DNA of 64,000 bases from Piscinibacter caeni (GCA_003265685.1 KZ836103.1:87138-151137), one strand, 5' to 3'; shown: positions 18,677 through 26,788, counted from the first letter of the stretch. Numbers and translations: made by a program. Notes: a model not told the origin generated them from the letters alone.

Positions 18677-19270
18677 TCATGGCTTCACCGCGGGTGCCGC
18701 GATCACCGGGTAGCTGCGATTCAGCGACTGGAGGTACTTCACGAGGTCCACGGCCTGCGGGCGCGCCACGACCACCTGGCCCGCGGGCGCGTAACCGGGC
18801 GGCAGATTCACGACCACATCGTCCCTGTCCGCCTTGGCCTTGGCCTCGAACAGGAACGGATAGCTCGGCATGATGCTGCCCGGCATGTAGGCCCGCGGCT
18901 GGTACAGATGCCCGAGGTGCCACTGCTCGCTGGGTTGGCGAACGCCGATGTTCATCAGGTCCGGGCCGGTGCGCATGGTGCCCAGCAGGTGCGGCTGGTC
19001 GTAGGCGTAGTCGCCGGCCACGGTGGCCCGCCCCCAGCCGCGCGAGAAGTCCGGTGCGAAGGCCTTGGCGCGCGGCTGCTGCGAGTGGCAGTAGACGCAG
19101 CCGTTGGCGATGTAGACCTCGCGGCCGCGCAGCTCGGCGCTGGTGTAGGGCTCGAGGCCGGGCAAGGGCGGCGCATCGTGCACCTGCAGGTAGGGCAGGA
19201 CGACCAGCGCGCTGGTGGACAGCGCCAGCATCACCATGGCGCCGGAGATGAGCTTGATCTCGTTGTTCAT
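18677..19270 (-). CDS. CcoO/FixO-like monoheme cytochrome c subunit
   Basis: This 197-aa protein has an N-terminal membrane helix (residues 9-26), heme motif CVYCH at 58-62, and the FixO hallmarks TMRTGPDLMNIG, HLYQPRAYMPGSIMPSYPFL (axial Met about 134) and a late LVKYLQSLNRSYP. It is the cytochrome c subunit directly partnered with the CcoN-like subunit, whose gene overlaps it by 4 bp. It is shorter than some CcoO proteins but keeps the whole core. Confidence 0.9.
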   Translation of the reverse strand: MNNEIKLISGAMVMLALSTSALVVLPYLQVHDAPPLPGLEPYTSAELRGREVYIANGCVYCHSQQPRAKAFAPDFSRGWGRATVAGDYAYDQPHLLGTMRTGPDLMNIGVRQPSEQWHLGHLYQPRAYMPGSIMPSYPFLFEAKAKADRDDVVVNLPPGYAPAGQVVVARPQAVDLVKYLQSLNRSYPVIAAPAVKP

Positions 19271-20913
19271 GCCGTGGCCGCCTTGCGGAACAGTTGCCGG
19301 AACAGGGCCGGCTGGTCACGGTTCGGCCCGAAGCCCAGGGCCAGGGCGACGAAGTGCGCCGCAAACACGATGTGGCCCAGCACCATGAAGGCGCCACCGA
19401 GGCTGCGCCCCTTCAGGTAGGGCAGCGTCACCGCCACCGAGTCCATGAAGGGCCGCGCCGCGTCCAGCATCGCCAGTCCCTGCAGCCAGCCCGCGGTGGT
19501 GAGGCTCACGAAGTACAGGGCGAAGCCGCCGCTGACGAGCCAGAAGTGCGCCGTGATCAGCCACGGATAGGGCCATTCGCGCGCCGTGATGCGCGGCATC
19601 ACGAAGTACATGGCCCCGAAGAACACGAAACTGACGAAGCCGTACAGGCCCAGGTGCGCATGGGCCACCGTGTAGTGCGTGAAATGGGTGACGGCATTCA
19701 TGCTGCGCAGCGCCTCGAACGAGCCCTGCACGGAGCTGGCCGTGTACATCAGCCCGCCCACGCCGATGAAGCGCAGCGTCGGCGACCAGCGCAGCGCCGA
19801 CAGGCGCCCCTGCAGCGTCTGGTACTGGTTCACCGTGAACGCGGCGACCGGGATGATCATCATCATGCTCTGCACGATGGACAGCGTGATCATCCATTCC
19901 GGCACCGGCCCGCCGATCAGATGGTGGCCGCCGACCTGGCCGTAGAAGAAGGCCAGCCCCCAGAAGCCGAGCAGCGACAGGTTGTACGACTGGATCGGCC
20001 GGCCGATCACCTTGGGCAGGAAGTAGTAGACCGAAGCCAGTGCCAGCGGTGTGTAGAACAGCCCCAGCACGTTGTGGCCGAACCACCAGTTCATCGCCGC
20101 CTGCTGCACGCCCTGGTGCAGACCCGGCATCTTCGCAACGACGAACAGCACCGGCAGCCAGAACAGCGCACAGGCCATGTACCAGACCGAGACATACAGG
20201 TGCTCGACGCGCCGGTTGACCAGCGTGAACACCAGTGGCAGCGCGATCAGCGCCCCGCCGACGGCAAACAGGATGCCGATCTGCCACGGGATCTCCAGCC
20301 ACTCTAGGCCGTCGTTGATGCCCGCGGCGATGCTGCCCAAGCCGGCGATCAGCGCCGCGTTCCAGAACACGGCACCGACGAAGGCGAAGCGCGCACCCAG
20401 CAGCGGCGTCTTCAGCAGCCGCGGGATCACGAACATCGCGATGCCCAGGCCCGCCATCGGCGCCCAGCCGTAGGCCACGGCGTTGAGGTGGATGGTGCGG
20501 ATGCGGCCGAAGGTGAGCCAGGCCTGCTGCACCAGCCAGTCGGGCTCGTGCAGCTTGATCGACGCGGTGAGTCCGGCGGCAGAGGCCACCAGCAGCCAGG
20601 CGATCGCGCAGCAGAACATGAAGAACACCAGCGGCGCGGTGGATGCGTCGGCGCGTGCGCGCTCGGCGAGTTCGTCCGCGTCGGCGCGAGTCGCATGGCC
20701 TGCGCCCGCCTTGTCGATGGCGCCTTGCAGGCTACCCTGTGCCGCTGGTGCCGCGGCGGGCTCCTCGATCCGCCCGATTTCGCCGGGCGCGAAGATCACC
20801 TCCGCGCCCTTGCTGCTGCGGTCGAACAGGCCCGTGCGCTGCGACCAGATGAAGGCCAGCAAGGCGACGAAGGACAGCACGAAGGCCGACAGCAGGATGG
20901 CAACGGTATTCAT
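19267..20913 (-). CDS. cbb3-type (CcoN-like) oxidase catalytic subunit with CcoS-like N-terminus
   Basis: This 548-aa membrane protein is a C-family heme-copper oxidase subunit I. Low-spin heme and active-site ligands are visible: H142 (RTIHLNAV), H280 (FGHNVLG), H330-H331 (GGHHL), H418 and H420 (VAHAHLG). The catalytic tyrosine in FFYGQVGGHH aligns with the cbb3 Tyr six residues before HH. Residues 1-45 (LLAFIWSQRTGLFDRSSKGAEVIF) resemble the assembly protein CcoS and are joined by an Ala-rich linker to the core. No ccoP or ccoQ is present. Its operon begins with nnrS under an NsrR-type site, so a role under NO stress, or NO turnover, is likely. Confidence 0.85.
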   Translation of the reverse strand: MNTVAILLSAFVLSFVALLAFIWSQRTGLFDRSSKGAEVIFAPGEIGRIEEPAAAPAAQGSLQGAIDKAGAGHATRADADELAERARADASTAPLVFFMFCCAIAWLLVASAAGLTASIKLHEPDWLVQQAWLTFGRIRTIHLNAVAYGWAPMAGLGIAMFVIPRLLKTPLLGARFAFVGAVFWNAALIAGLGSIAAGINDGLEWLEIPWQIGILFAVGGALIALPLVFTLVNRRVEHLYVSVWYMACALFWLPVLFVVAKMPGLHQGVQQAAMNWWFGHNVLGLFYTPLALASVYYFLPKVIGRPIQSYNLSLLGFWGLAFFYGQVGGHHLIGGPVPEWMITLSIVQSMMMIIPVAAFTVNQYQTLQGRLSALRWSPTLRFIGVGGLMYTASSVQGSFEALRSMNAVTHFTHYTVAHAHLGLYGFVSFVFFGAMYFVMPRITAREWPYPWLITAHFWLVSGGFALYFVSLTTAGWLQGLAMLDAARPFMDSVAVTLPYLKGRSLGGAFMVLGHIVFAAHFVALALGFGPNRDQPALFRQLFRKAATA

Positions 20914-20929
20914 GGCGGTCAGCGGTCGA

Positions 20930-21235
20930 TCAGCCGCAGCAGGCTCCGCCGGAGCAACAGGAGTCACCGGCGACCGCCGCCGCGCTCGTGACCTTCCTGC
21001 CGATCCGCACCCGCCACGACGCGGGTCCGGTCTCGACATAGCGCCACTCGTACTGCCCGAACGCCCGGTCCTCGAAGTGCACGCGCAGGGCTTGCGGGTC
21101 GTGGTCATTCACCAGTTCCATGGCCTGACCGGGTTGCAGCGCATCGAAGCGGGCAAAGACCAGTGCGTGGCGTTCGCGCGGTGCGATCGGGCGCAGATCG
21201 ATCGTGGTGATCGGGGCGGCGAGCATGGAAGTCAT
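20930..21235 (-). CDS. DUF2249-domain protein with cysteine-rich tail
   Basis: This 101-aa protein has the DUF2249 core (TIDLRPIAPRERHALVFARFDAL; ELVNDHDPQALRVHF; YEWRYVETGPASWRVRIGR). The tail ends GDSCCSGGACCG, giving four cysteines in two CC pairs that could bind metal or a cluster. DUF2249 genes commonly accompany NnrS, hemerythrin and NsrR-regulated genes. The start has AAGGA about 9 bases upstream. Another in-frame ATG lies 9 bp downstream. It is 16 bp ahead of the CcoN-like gene. Confidence 0.85.
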   Translation of the reverse strand: MTSMLAAPITTIDLRPIAPRERHALVFARFDALQPGQAMELVNDHDPQALRVHFEDRAFGQYEWRYVETGPASWRVRIGRKVTSAAAVAGDSCCSGGACCG

Positions 21236-21308
21236 CGGACGGGATCCTTGTGGGTGGGATGGGTGGAAAGCCGACAGGCCGAGGGGCCTGGCGGGCTGGC
21301 GCGTTCGC

Positions 21309-22526
21309 TCAGCCGTCCTTGCCGTCGCGACGCGTCCTGAGCAACCAAGGGGCGTAGACGACGAAGTAGATGGCGAAGGCGGCACACCAGGCGAGCGCCG
21401 CGCAGACCAGAAGGTGCGGCAGCCATTGCGGCATGGCCAGCGGGCCCCACACGCGCAATGCGGCTGCGGCCATCACCAGCCCGTAGGCCAGCACCTCGGC
21501 CCTCGACGCCTGAAGCGGCCGCCCCGTGTGGCCGCGCGCCGTGCGGGTGATCATGCCGATGATCAGACCACCGGTCGCACCGACCGCCAGGGCGTGCACG
21601 CCGGCCGACATGCCGATCCGGCCGAACTGCGCGAGCGCCAGCAGCCCGAAACCGACGGCGATCCAGGCGTAGGCGGCGTGCAGGATCCACAGGATCGGGC
21701 GGCTGCGCGTCTGCGCCGGCTGCCATTGCCACTGCCGGACCAGGTGCAGTGCCGCGGCCAGGGCAAAGGCCGCACCGCCGACCGCCGCCCAGACCGCACC
21801 CGGCGGCGCGACCACCCACAGCGCCAGCGCCAGCGCGGTGAACGACAGGGTCGCACGCTCCAGGGCCGGTCGGGTGGCGAGCTTCAGGCCGGGCGTGGCG
21901 CTCATCGTGAAGGCAGGTACGACGCGCCCGGCGATCACGCACTCGATCATCACGATCAAGCCCAGGCCGGCGTGCAGCGCGGTCAGCGGGGCCATCGAAA
22001 CGGTCCCGATGACCGCCAGGTGGAAGGCGCCATTGGCCAACGACAGCAGCACCAGGATGCCGGCCAGCGGCAGATTGCGGCGGTTGCGGGCGCGCACCAG
22101 CAGATCGACCATCACGGCGGCCACCAGCGGCAGCAGCACCAGGTCGAGCAAGGCATAGACCGGATAGGGGCCGACCACGGCGGCAACGCGCGCGGCCGCC
22201 CACAGCAAGGCCAGCGCCCCCAGAAAGGCACCGCGCGGCGTGGCCAGGCCGGTCCAGGCCTTGCCGGCCGTCAGCAGGAAGCCGACGATGACCGCGACGG
22301 CGAAGCCGAACAGCATCTCGTGCGCGTGCCAGAGCACCGGCGGCACCGCCAGTGGCAAGCTCAGTTGCCCCAGAAAGAGCGCGATCCACAGCGGCATCGC
22401 CAGCACGGCGAACAGCGCGGCCCCCAGGTAGAACGGCCGGAACCCCAGGCGCAGCAACGGCCAGCCCGCCGGTGCCGGTGCGTCGGTGACCACGCTCGGG
22501 TGGGGTTGAAGGGGCAGTACGGGCAT
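21309..22526 (-). CDS. nnrS: NnrS family protein
   Basis: This 405-aa protein has about twelve hydrophobic helices and the family signatures LGFRPFYLGAALFA, WHAHEMLFGFAVAVIVGFLLTAG, GRVVPAFT and MITRTARGHTGRPL. NnrS is a heme- and copper-containing membrane protein that protects cells from NO and nitrosative stress, in part by lowering formation of iron-dinitrosyl complexes. It is the first gene of the leftward operon, transcribed away from nsrR, and the NsrR-type site at 22576-22598 is in its promoter region. Confidence 0.93.
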   Translation of the reverse strand: MPVLPLQPHPSVVTDAPAPAGWPLLRLGFRPFYLGAALFAVLAMPLWIALFLGQLSLPLAVPPVLWHAHEMLFGFAVAVIVGFLLTAGKAWTGLATPRGAFLGALALLWAAARVAAVVGPYPVYALLDLVLLPLVAAVMVDLLVRARNRRNLPLAGILVLLSLANGAFHLAVIGTVSMAPLTALHAGLGLIVMIECVIAGRVVPAFTMSATPGLKLATRPALERATLSFTALALALWVVAPPGAVWAAVGGAAFALAAALHLVRQWQWQPAQTRSRPILWILHAAYAWIAVGFGLLALAQFGRIGMSAGVHALAVGATGGLIIGMITRTARGHTGRPLQASRAEVLAYGLVMAAAALRVWGPLAMPQWLPHLLVCAALAWCAAFAIYFVVYAPWLLRTRRDGKDG

Positions 22527-22575
22527 CGTGTGTCGGCCATCATCACGACAGGCAGGCCGTGGTGGAAGACCTTAT

Positions 22576-22598
22576 AAAAAGCATGTTTGATGCATCTT
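22576..22598. promoter_or_regulatory. NsrR-type operator in the nnrS/nsrR divergent region
   Basis: AAAAAGCAT (22576-22584), a 5-bp spacer GTTTG and ATGCATCTT (22590-22598) give the 9-5-9 NsrR layout; the right half is a consensus half-site. A single extra half-site (AGAGGCATCTAG on the minus strand) lies at about 22628-22640, just before the nsrR start. Together they could control nnrS and also autoregulate nsrR. The palindrome GGGCCGGCCC lies at 22601-22610 between them. Confidence 0.75.
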
Positions 22599-22650
22599 AA
22601 GGGCCGGCCCGGTCAAAAACAATAAACTAGATGCCTCTTTAGGGGTATCC

Positions 22651-23166
22651 ATGCGTCTGGCCGAATACACCGACTACACCTTGCGCGTGCTGATGTACTG
22701 CGCGGCCCGCCCGCAGCAGTTGGTGACCATCAGCGAACTGGCCGATCGCCACGCGGTGTCCAGGAATCACCTGATGAAGATCGTCACCGATCTCGGCCGC
22801 CAGGGTGTCCTGGAGACAACACGCGGCCGCGGCGGCGGGCTTCGCCTGAAGAAGGATCCGTCCAGGATCCGCATAGGCGACGTGGTGCGCGCCTCCGAGA
22901 CCGACTTCCGCCTGGTCGAGTGCTTCGACCCGGGCAGCAACCAGTGCACGCTGACGCCGTCGTGCCGGCTGAAGGGTCTGTTCAACGCCGCGTTGCGGGC
23001 CTACTTCAAGGAGCTCGACGGCATGACCCTGGCCGACATGGTGGTGCCCGTATCGGCACCCGCCTCGGATCGCGCCATGTCGCTGCGTGGTCGCGCGGGG
23101 GTCGCACCGGTGGCGGCGCCACCAAGCCTTCGCAAGACCGTCAGGACCGGGAAGTCCGATGCGTGA
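22651..23166 (+). CDS. nsrR: Nitric-oxide-sensing repressor NsrR (Rrf2 family)
   Basis: This 171-aa protein has the Rrf2 winged helix (YTDYTLRVLMYCA; VSRNHLMKIVTDLGRQGVLETTRGRGGGLRL). It has three cysteines at 91, 99 and 105 (VECFDPGSNQC...TPSC), the NsrR cluster-ligand pattern. Asp8 (EYTDYT) matches the fourth ligand of Streptomyces NsrR. IRIGDVVR and LTPSCRLK are NsrR rather than IscR marks. NO damages the cluster and releases the DNA. A C-terminal extension of about 25 residues is not in short NsrR proteins. It overlaps the hemerythrin gene by 8 bp. Confidence 0.93.
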   Translation: MRLAEYTDYTLRVLMYCAARPQQLVTISELADRHAVSRNHLMKIVTDLGRQGVLETTRGRGGGLRLKKDPSRIRIGDVVRASETDFRLVECFDPGSNQCTLTPSCRLKGLFNAALRAYFKELDGMTLADMVVPVSAPASDRAMSLRGRAGVAPVAAPPSLRKTVRTGKSDA

Positions 23167-23758
23167 GCGCACCGCACCCGCGACGCCTCTCGACCTGCCC
23201 GGGCACTCCGCGCCGGCCGTCGGCTTCGAAGTGCCGCTGGAGATGCTGGCGGCCTGTCACGGCCGCGTGCAAGCCCAGTGCGCCACGCTGCGGCGTCTCG
23301 CCGCGCACCTGGCCCGGCAGGGGGCCGACCGACAGGCGCAGGACGCCGCAACTGCCCTGATGCGCTACTTCGATACCTCCGCCGTGCATCACCACGCGGA
23401 CGAGGAGGTGGATCTCTTCCCGGCGCTCATCGAATCCATGGCCGGGTCCGACGCCGTCTGCCTGCGCGAGCTGACGGCGTCGCTGGCCGCCGAGCACCGA
23501 GTACTCGAACAGCGCTGGCGCGCCTTGCACCACCGGCTGGAGCAGGTGGCACGCGGAGTCGCGGCAACCCTGCCGGACGACGACGTGCATGACTTCATCG
23601 AGCTGTACGAGCGGCACATCGCACGCGAGGAAGCCGAACTGCTGCCGATGGCCGGGCGGCTGCTCGGCGATGCCGAACTGGACCGCATCGGGCAGGCGAT
23701 GCGCGCCCGCCGGGGCGCCTTCGAACTCACCGGGCTGCCCGACTCTTCCCCTGCCTGA
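23159..23758 (+). CDS. Hemerythrin-domain protein (HHE type, YtfE/DnrN-like role)
   Basis: This 199-aa cytoplasmic protein has metal-binding His/Glu repeats of the HHE hemerythrin fold: LAACHGRVQ, VHHHADEEVDLFPAL, AAEHRVLEQ and YERHIAREEAELLPMA. It lacks the ScdA/YtfE N-terminal motif, so it is not a classical YtfE. Being coupled to nsrR (8-bp overlap), it probably senses, stores or removes NO or helps repair Fe-S clusters at its di-iron site. Confidence 0.87.
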   Translation: MRERTAPATPLDLPGHSAPAVGFEVPLEMLAACHGRVQAQCATLRRLAAHLARQGADRQAQDAATALMRYFDTSAVHHHADEEVDLFPALIESMAGSDAVCLRELTASLAAEHRVLEQRWRALHHRLEQVARGVAATLPDDDVHDFIELYERHIAREEAELLPMAGRLLGDAELDRIGQAMRARRGAFELTGLPDSSPA

Positions 23759-23801
23759 CGCCTCGCGTCGGGCCCCTTCACCGAGCCTCCAAGGAACCGT
23801 C

Positions 23802-24059
23802 ATGTCACAAGCTCATCTGCACTTGTCCCCCGACGCCATCTATCCGTTCGACGCCCGCGGCGTGGCCAAGCGTTTCCGACACGCTGCCATCTTCGGCGCA
23901 CTGGACAGCTTGCAGGCGGGCGAGACCATGCGCTTCGCCAACGACCACGACCCGCTGCCGCTGCTGTCGCAGATTGCGCAGCGCTATGGCGATCGCATCA
24001 GCGTGGAGTACCGCCAACGCGAGCCCGGCGCCATCGTGATCGACTTCCGCGTGCAGTGA
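23802..24059 (+). CDS. Short DUF2249-domain protein
   Basis: This 85-aa protein is a second DUF2249 member (PFDARGVAKRFRHAAIFGALDSLQAGETMRFANDHDPLPLLSQI; VEYRQREPGAIVIDF). It lacks the cysteine tail of the other copy. A good AAGGA site precedes the ATG. It ends the nsrR-hemerythrin operon, converging on the lone succinate dehydrogenase subunit gene 37 bp away. Function of the family is unknown; the NO-stress context is the best clue. Confidence 0.85.
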   Translation: MSQAHLHLSPDAIYPFDARGVAKRFRHAAIFGALDSLQAGETMRFANDHDPLPLLSQIAQRYGDRISVEYRQREPGAIVIDFRVQ

Positions 24060-24095
24060 GCGGGTTGGCAGGATGGGGCGGCCGTGCGGGCCAGG

Positions 24096-24794
24096 TCAGG
24101 TCGCGCGCCGCACCATCATCTCCTTGATCTTGCCGATGGCCAGGGCCGGGTTCAGTCCCTTGGGGCAGACGTCGGTGCAGTTGAGGATCGTGCGGCAGCG
24201 AAACAGCCGGTACGGGTCCTGCAGGTTGTCGAGCCTCTCGCCGCTGGCCTGGTCCCGGCTGTCGACCAGGAAGCGATAGGCCTGCAGCAGGCCCGCCGGG
24301 CCGACGTACTTGTCCGGGTTCCACCAGTAGCTCGGGCAGGCACTGGAGCAGCAGGCGCACAGGATGCACTCGTACAGCCCGTTGAGCTCATCTCGCGCCT
24401 CGGGTGACTGCAGGCGTTCCACCTCAGGCGGCGGATCCTCGTTGACGAGCCAGGGCCGGATGGAGTGGTACTGCTTGAAGAAGCCGGTCATGTCGACGAA
24501 CAGGTCGCGGATCACCGGCAGACCCGGCAGGGGCTTGAGCACCACGGTGTTCGGAAGCGAGCGCATGTTCGTGATGCAGGCGAGTCCGTTCTTGCCGTTG
24601 ATGTTCATGGCGTCGGAACCGCAGACGCCTTCACGACAGGAGCGCCGGAAGCTCAGGGACGGATCGATGGCCTTCAGCTTGATCAGCACATCGAGCAGCA
24701 TGCGGTCCTCCTGTTCGATCTCGAGGTCGTACGTCTGCATGCGTGGCAACGCGTTCTGGTCCGGGTCGTAGCGGTAGATCTGGAAACGATGCAT
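24096..24794 (-). CDS. sdhB: Succinate dehydrogenase/fumarate reductase iron-sulfur subunit, solitary copy
   Basis: This 232-aa protein has all three cluster motifs of SdhB: the [2Fe-2S] loop SCREGVCGSDAMNINGKNGLAC (C53, C58, C73), the [4Fe-4S] motif CILCACCSSACP, and the [3Fe-4S] motif CRTILNCTDVCPKGLNP. Length is normal. No sdhA, sdhC or sdhD is near. A second copy presumably exists in the main sdh operon elsewhere. Placed in an NsrR island, it could replace the NO-damaged Fe-S subunit of complex II. GGAG lies 9-10 bases before the ATG. Confidence 0.93.
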   Translation of the reverse strand: MHRFQIYRYDPDQNALPRMQTYDLEIEQEDRMLLDVLIKLKAIDPSLSFRRSCREGVCGSDAMNINGKNGLACITNMRSLPNTVVLKPLPGLPVIRDLFVDMTGFFKQYHSIRPWLVNEDPPPEVERLQSPEARDELNGLYECILCACCSSACPSYWWNPDKYVGPAGLLQAYRFLVDSRDQASGERLDNLQDPYRLFRCRTILNCTDVCPKGLNPALAIGKIKEMMVRRAT

Positions 24795-24981
24795 CACCAA
24801 CACTCCGCAGCAACGGTGCGCGCCCGTCGGGTGAGCCCACTGTAGCGCCGCGGGCCTGCTGCGGGTTCGGGGCCGACGGATCGTCGTGCCCGCCCCCATG
24901 GGCTCCAGGACGCGACTACGCCGCGCCGACCCATGCGGGTTCTGATGCCCTGCGGGGCTTGACCGCCAGGCCCAAAGCTTT

Positions 24982-25004
24982 AAGATGCACATGCAATGAC
25001 TCTT
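24982..25004. promoter_or_regulatory. Third NsrR-type operator, upstream of the DUF6306-like gene
   Basis: AAGATGCAC (24982-24990), spacer ATGCA and ATGACTCTT (24996-25004) give the same 9-5-9 layout as the suf and nnrS sites, though with weaker symmetry. It lies 41 bp before the ATG at 25046, and 188 bp upstream of the divergent sdhB start. It could regulate one or both. Confidence 0.55.
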
Positions 25005-25045
25005 TTGCTCGCCGATCCGTTCACCGAGCCATTGGCAGACCTGCC

Positions 25046-25483
25046 ATGAACAGCCCTGCGCCCGAACCCGCGCTCGCCTCGCGTGATGAGGTGCTGGTGG
25101 CACTGAACGAACTGCTGGAGGCCGAACGTGCAGGTGCGCGGGTGGCCATGGAGACGGCGCGCGACATGCCGCCGGGCGCATTGACCACGCTGCTGCAGGA
25201 CGTCCACAAGGATGAGGTCCGTTGGTGCGGCATGCTGATGCGCACCATCCAGGCGCTGGAGGGCACACCGTCCAGCGCGACGGGTGCGTTCTGGGGCAAG
25301 GCCATGGCGATCCCCGACCTCGAGCAGCGGCTGAGCTTCCTCAACCGCGGCCAGGCCTGGGTGGTGCGCCGCCTGGAGGCGCTGATTCCGCGTGTGCCGG
25401 ACGCACAGGTCCGGAGCGATCTTGCGCTCATGCTGGAGGCGCACCACAGGAACATCGAGCGGGTCGACGCACGGCGCGGGTGA
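25046..25483 (+). CDS. Small ferritin-like helical protein (DUF6306-like)
   Basis: This 145-aa, mostly helical, soluble protein has EVLVALNELLEAERAGARVAMETA, then VHKDEVRWCGMLMRTI and a late ALMLEAHHRNIERVD. The Glu and His pairs spaced along helices suggest a ferritin-like metal-binding bundle. I relate it to the DUF6306 group from memory. A putative NsrR site precedes it and a DUF3079 gene follows after 9 bp, so it fits the nitrosative-stress set. Function is unknown. Confidence 0.75.
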   Translation: MNSPAPEPALASRDEVLVALNELLEAERAGARVAMETARDMPPGALTTLLQDVHKDEVRWCGMLMRTIQALEGTPSSATGAFWGKAMAIPDLEQRLSFLNRGQAWVVRRLEALIPRVPDAQVRSDLALMLEAHHRNIERVDARRG

Positions 25484-25492
25484 AGGCACATA

Positions 25493-25699
25493 GTGGTCAA
25501 GAAGTTCCCCATCCACCCCAAGCACCCCGAGCGCATCTGCTGGGGTTGCGACAAGTATTGCCCGGCGGATTCGCTGATGTGCGGCAATGGCAGCGTGGCG
25601 ACGCCGCATCCCTCCGAACTGTTCGGTGAAGACTGGATGTCGTGGGGTCTGGATGCCGGCAAGCCCGATCCACCGGCGCCGCCGGAGGCGCCTGAGTGA
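25493..25699 (+). CDS. DUF3079-domain small cysteine-rich protein
   Basis: This 68-aa protein starts at GTG and carries the near-invariant DUF3079 block KKFPIHPKHPERICWGCD, KYCPADSLMCGNG and ELFGEDWM. Four cysteines (CWGC, YC, MC) could bind zinc or a cluster. The C-terminus is Pro-rich. It is probably cotranscribed with the preceding ferritin-like gene. No function is known for the family. Confidence 0.85.
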   Translation: MVKKFPIHPKHPERICWGCDKYCPADSLMCGNGSVATPHPSELFGEDWMSWGLDAGKPDPPAPPEAPE

Positions 25700-25965
25700 A
25701 TCGGCAATCGCGACGTGATTGACCGTGGCACCGAAGCGGGCATCCTGGAACGACGCGAAGTCCTGCGGTGGCGCAAGTCAGGGCGACTGCGCTTGAATGC
25801 CGGCCGTCTCACACCGGGACACCAGCGAGACAACACCACGGTGCTTGCCCTGACGACGCTCGGCCAGCTCAGGCACGGTGGCCCATCGTCGGCCTGGATG
25901 GCCCTGGACCATCGGGCCATCATCACGTGGAGTCCGCCGCGCCCGCCATCGGTCGTCACCCACCC

Positions 25966-26727
25966 ATGAGACTGAACGTCCTCTCGGATCTGCACCTGGG
26001 ATTCGGTGCGATGGATTGGCCGGTCAACGATGCCGACATGGTCGTGCTGGCCGGCGACATCTCGCGCCCGCGCGAAGCGATCGCCTGGGCCCTGAAGTTC
26101 GACAAGCCCGTGCTCTACGTGCCCGGCAACCATGAGTTCTATGGCAGCAGCATCGACGCGGCGCTCGAGGAACTGCAGCGCCTCGGCGCGGGCACCCAGG
26201 TGCAGGTCCTGGACGACCGCGAACTCGTCCTGGGCGGGGTACGCTTCCTGGGCAGCACCTTGTGGACCGACTTCGAGCTGTTCGGCGACCCACGGCAGCG
26301 CGCCGCGGCGAAGTCCGAGGCGCGGCGTCTGATTCGGGACTTCAGCCGCATCCGAACCCGCGAGTCGTCGCCCGAGATCTTCACGCCGGAGGACTCGGTG
26401 CGTCTGTTCAGACGCCACTCGGCCTGGTTGGAGAGCCGCCTGGCCGACGTCCATGCCGGGCCCACGGTGGTGATCACGCACCACGCACCGTCGCGCCACA
26501 GCATCCACCCGCGCTTCGCCGATTCGCTGCTGAATGCCTGCTTCGTGTCCGACGCCGCGCACCTGCTGCGCGCAGACCGGGTGTCGCTGTGGATTCATGG
26601 CCACACCCACGACAGCTTCGACCACCTGGTCAACGGTACCCGTGTCGTGTGCAATCCGCGTGGTTACGCCCGCGGCGGCGTCAACGAGAACCCGGCGTTC
26701 GATGCGAACTTCATCGTCGAGGTGTAG
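25966..26727 (+). CDS. Calcineurin-like metallophosphoesterase
   Basis: This 253-aa protein has every metallophosphoesterase block: D8 and H10 in LSDLHLG, GDISRP, GNHEFYG, THHAPS and GHTHDSFD. It would hydrolyse a phosphoester with two metal ions in the cytoplasm. The substrate is not predictable. It stands alone after a 266-bp stretch with no supported gene. Confidence 0.9.
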   Translation: MRLNVLSDLHLGFGAMDWPVNDADMVVLAGDISRPREAIAWALKFDKPVLYVPGNHEFYGSSIDAALEELQRLGAGTQVQVLDDRELVLGGVRFLGSTLWTDFELFGDPRQRAAAKSEARRLIRDFSRIRTRESSPEIFTPEDSVRLFRRHSAWLESRLADVHAGPTVVITHHAPSRHSIHPRFADSLLNACFVSDAAHLLRADRVSLWIHGHTHDSFDHLVNGTRVVCNPRGYARGGVNENPAFDANFIVEV

Positions 26728-26788
26728 GCGCCGAGCGTCCCGAGCCGTCCCTCGCCTGGGCCGGCCAACGATGCCGGCCGCACACGCG

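Noticed and set aside
19267-20913. Reading the CcoN-like subunit as a classical NorB nitric oxide reductase
   Set aside because: It keeps the cbb3 tyrosine six residues before the HH pair and is paired with a CcoO-like, not a NorC, subunit. An NO-related role is still possible.
25715-25969. An 84-codon frame in the gap before the phosphoesterase gene
   Set aside because: No ribosome-binding site, no recognisable motif and a composition like noncoding DNA; the 266-bp gap holds nothing I can support.
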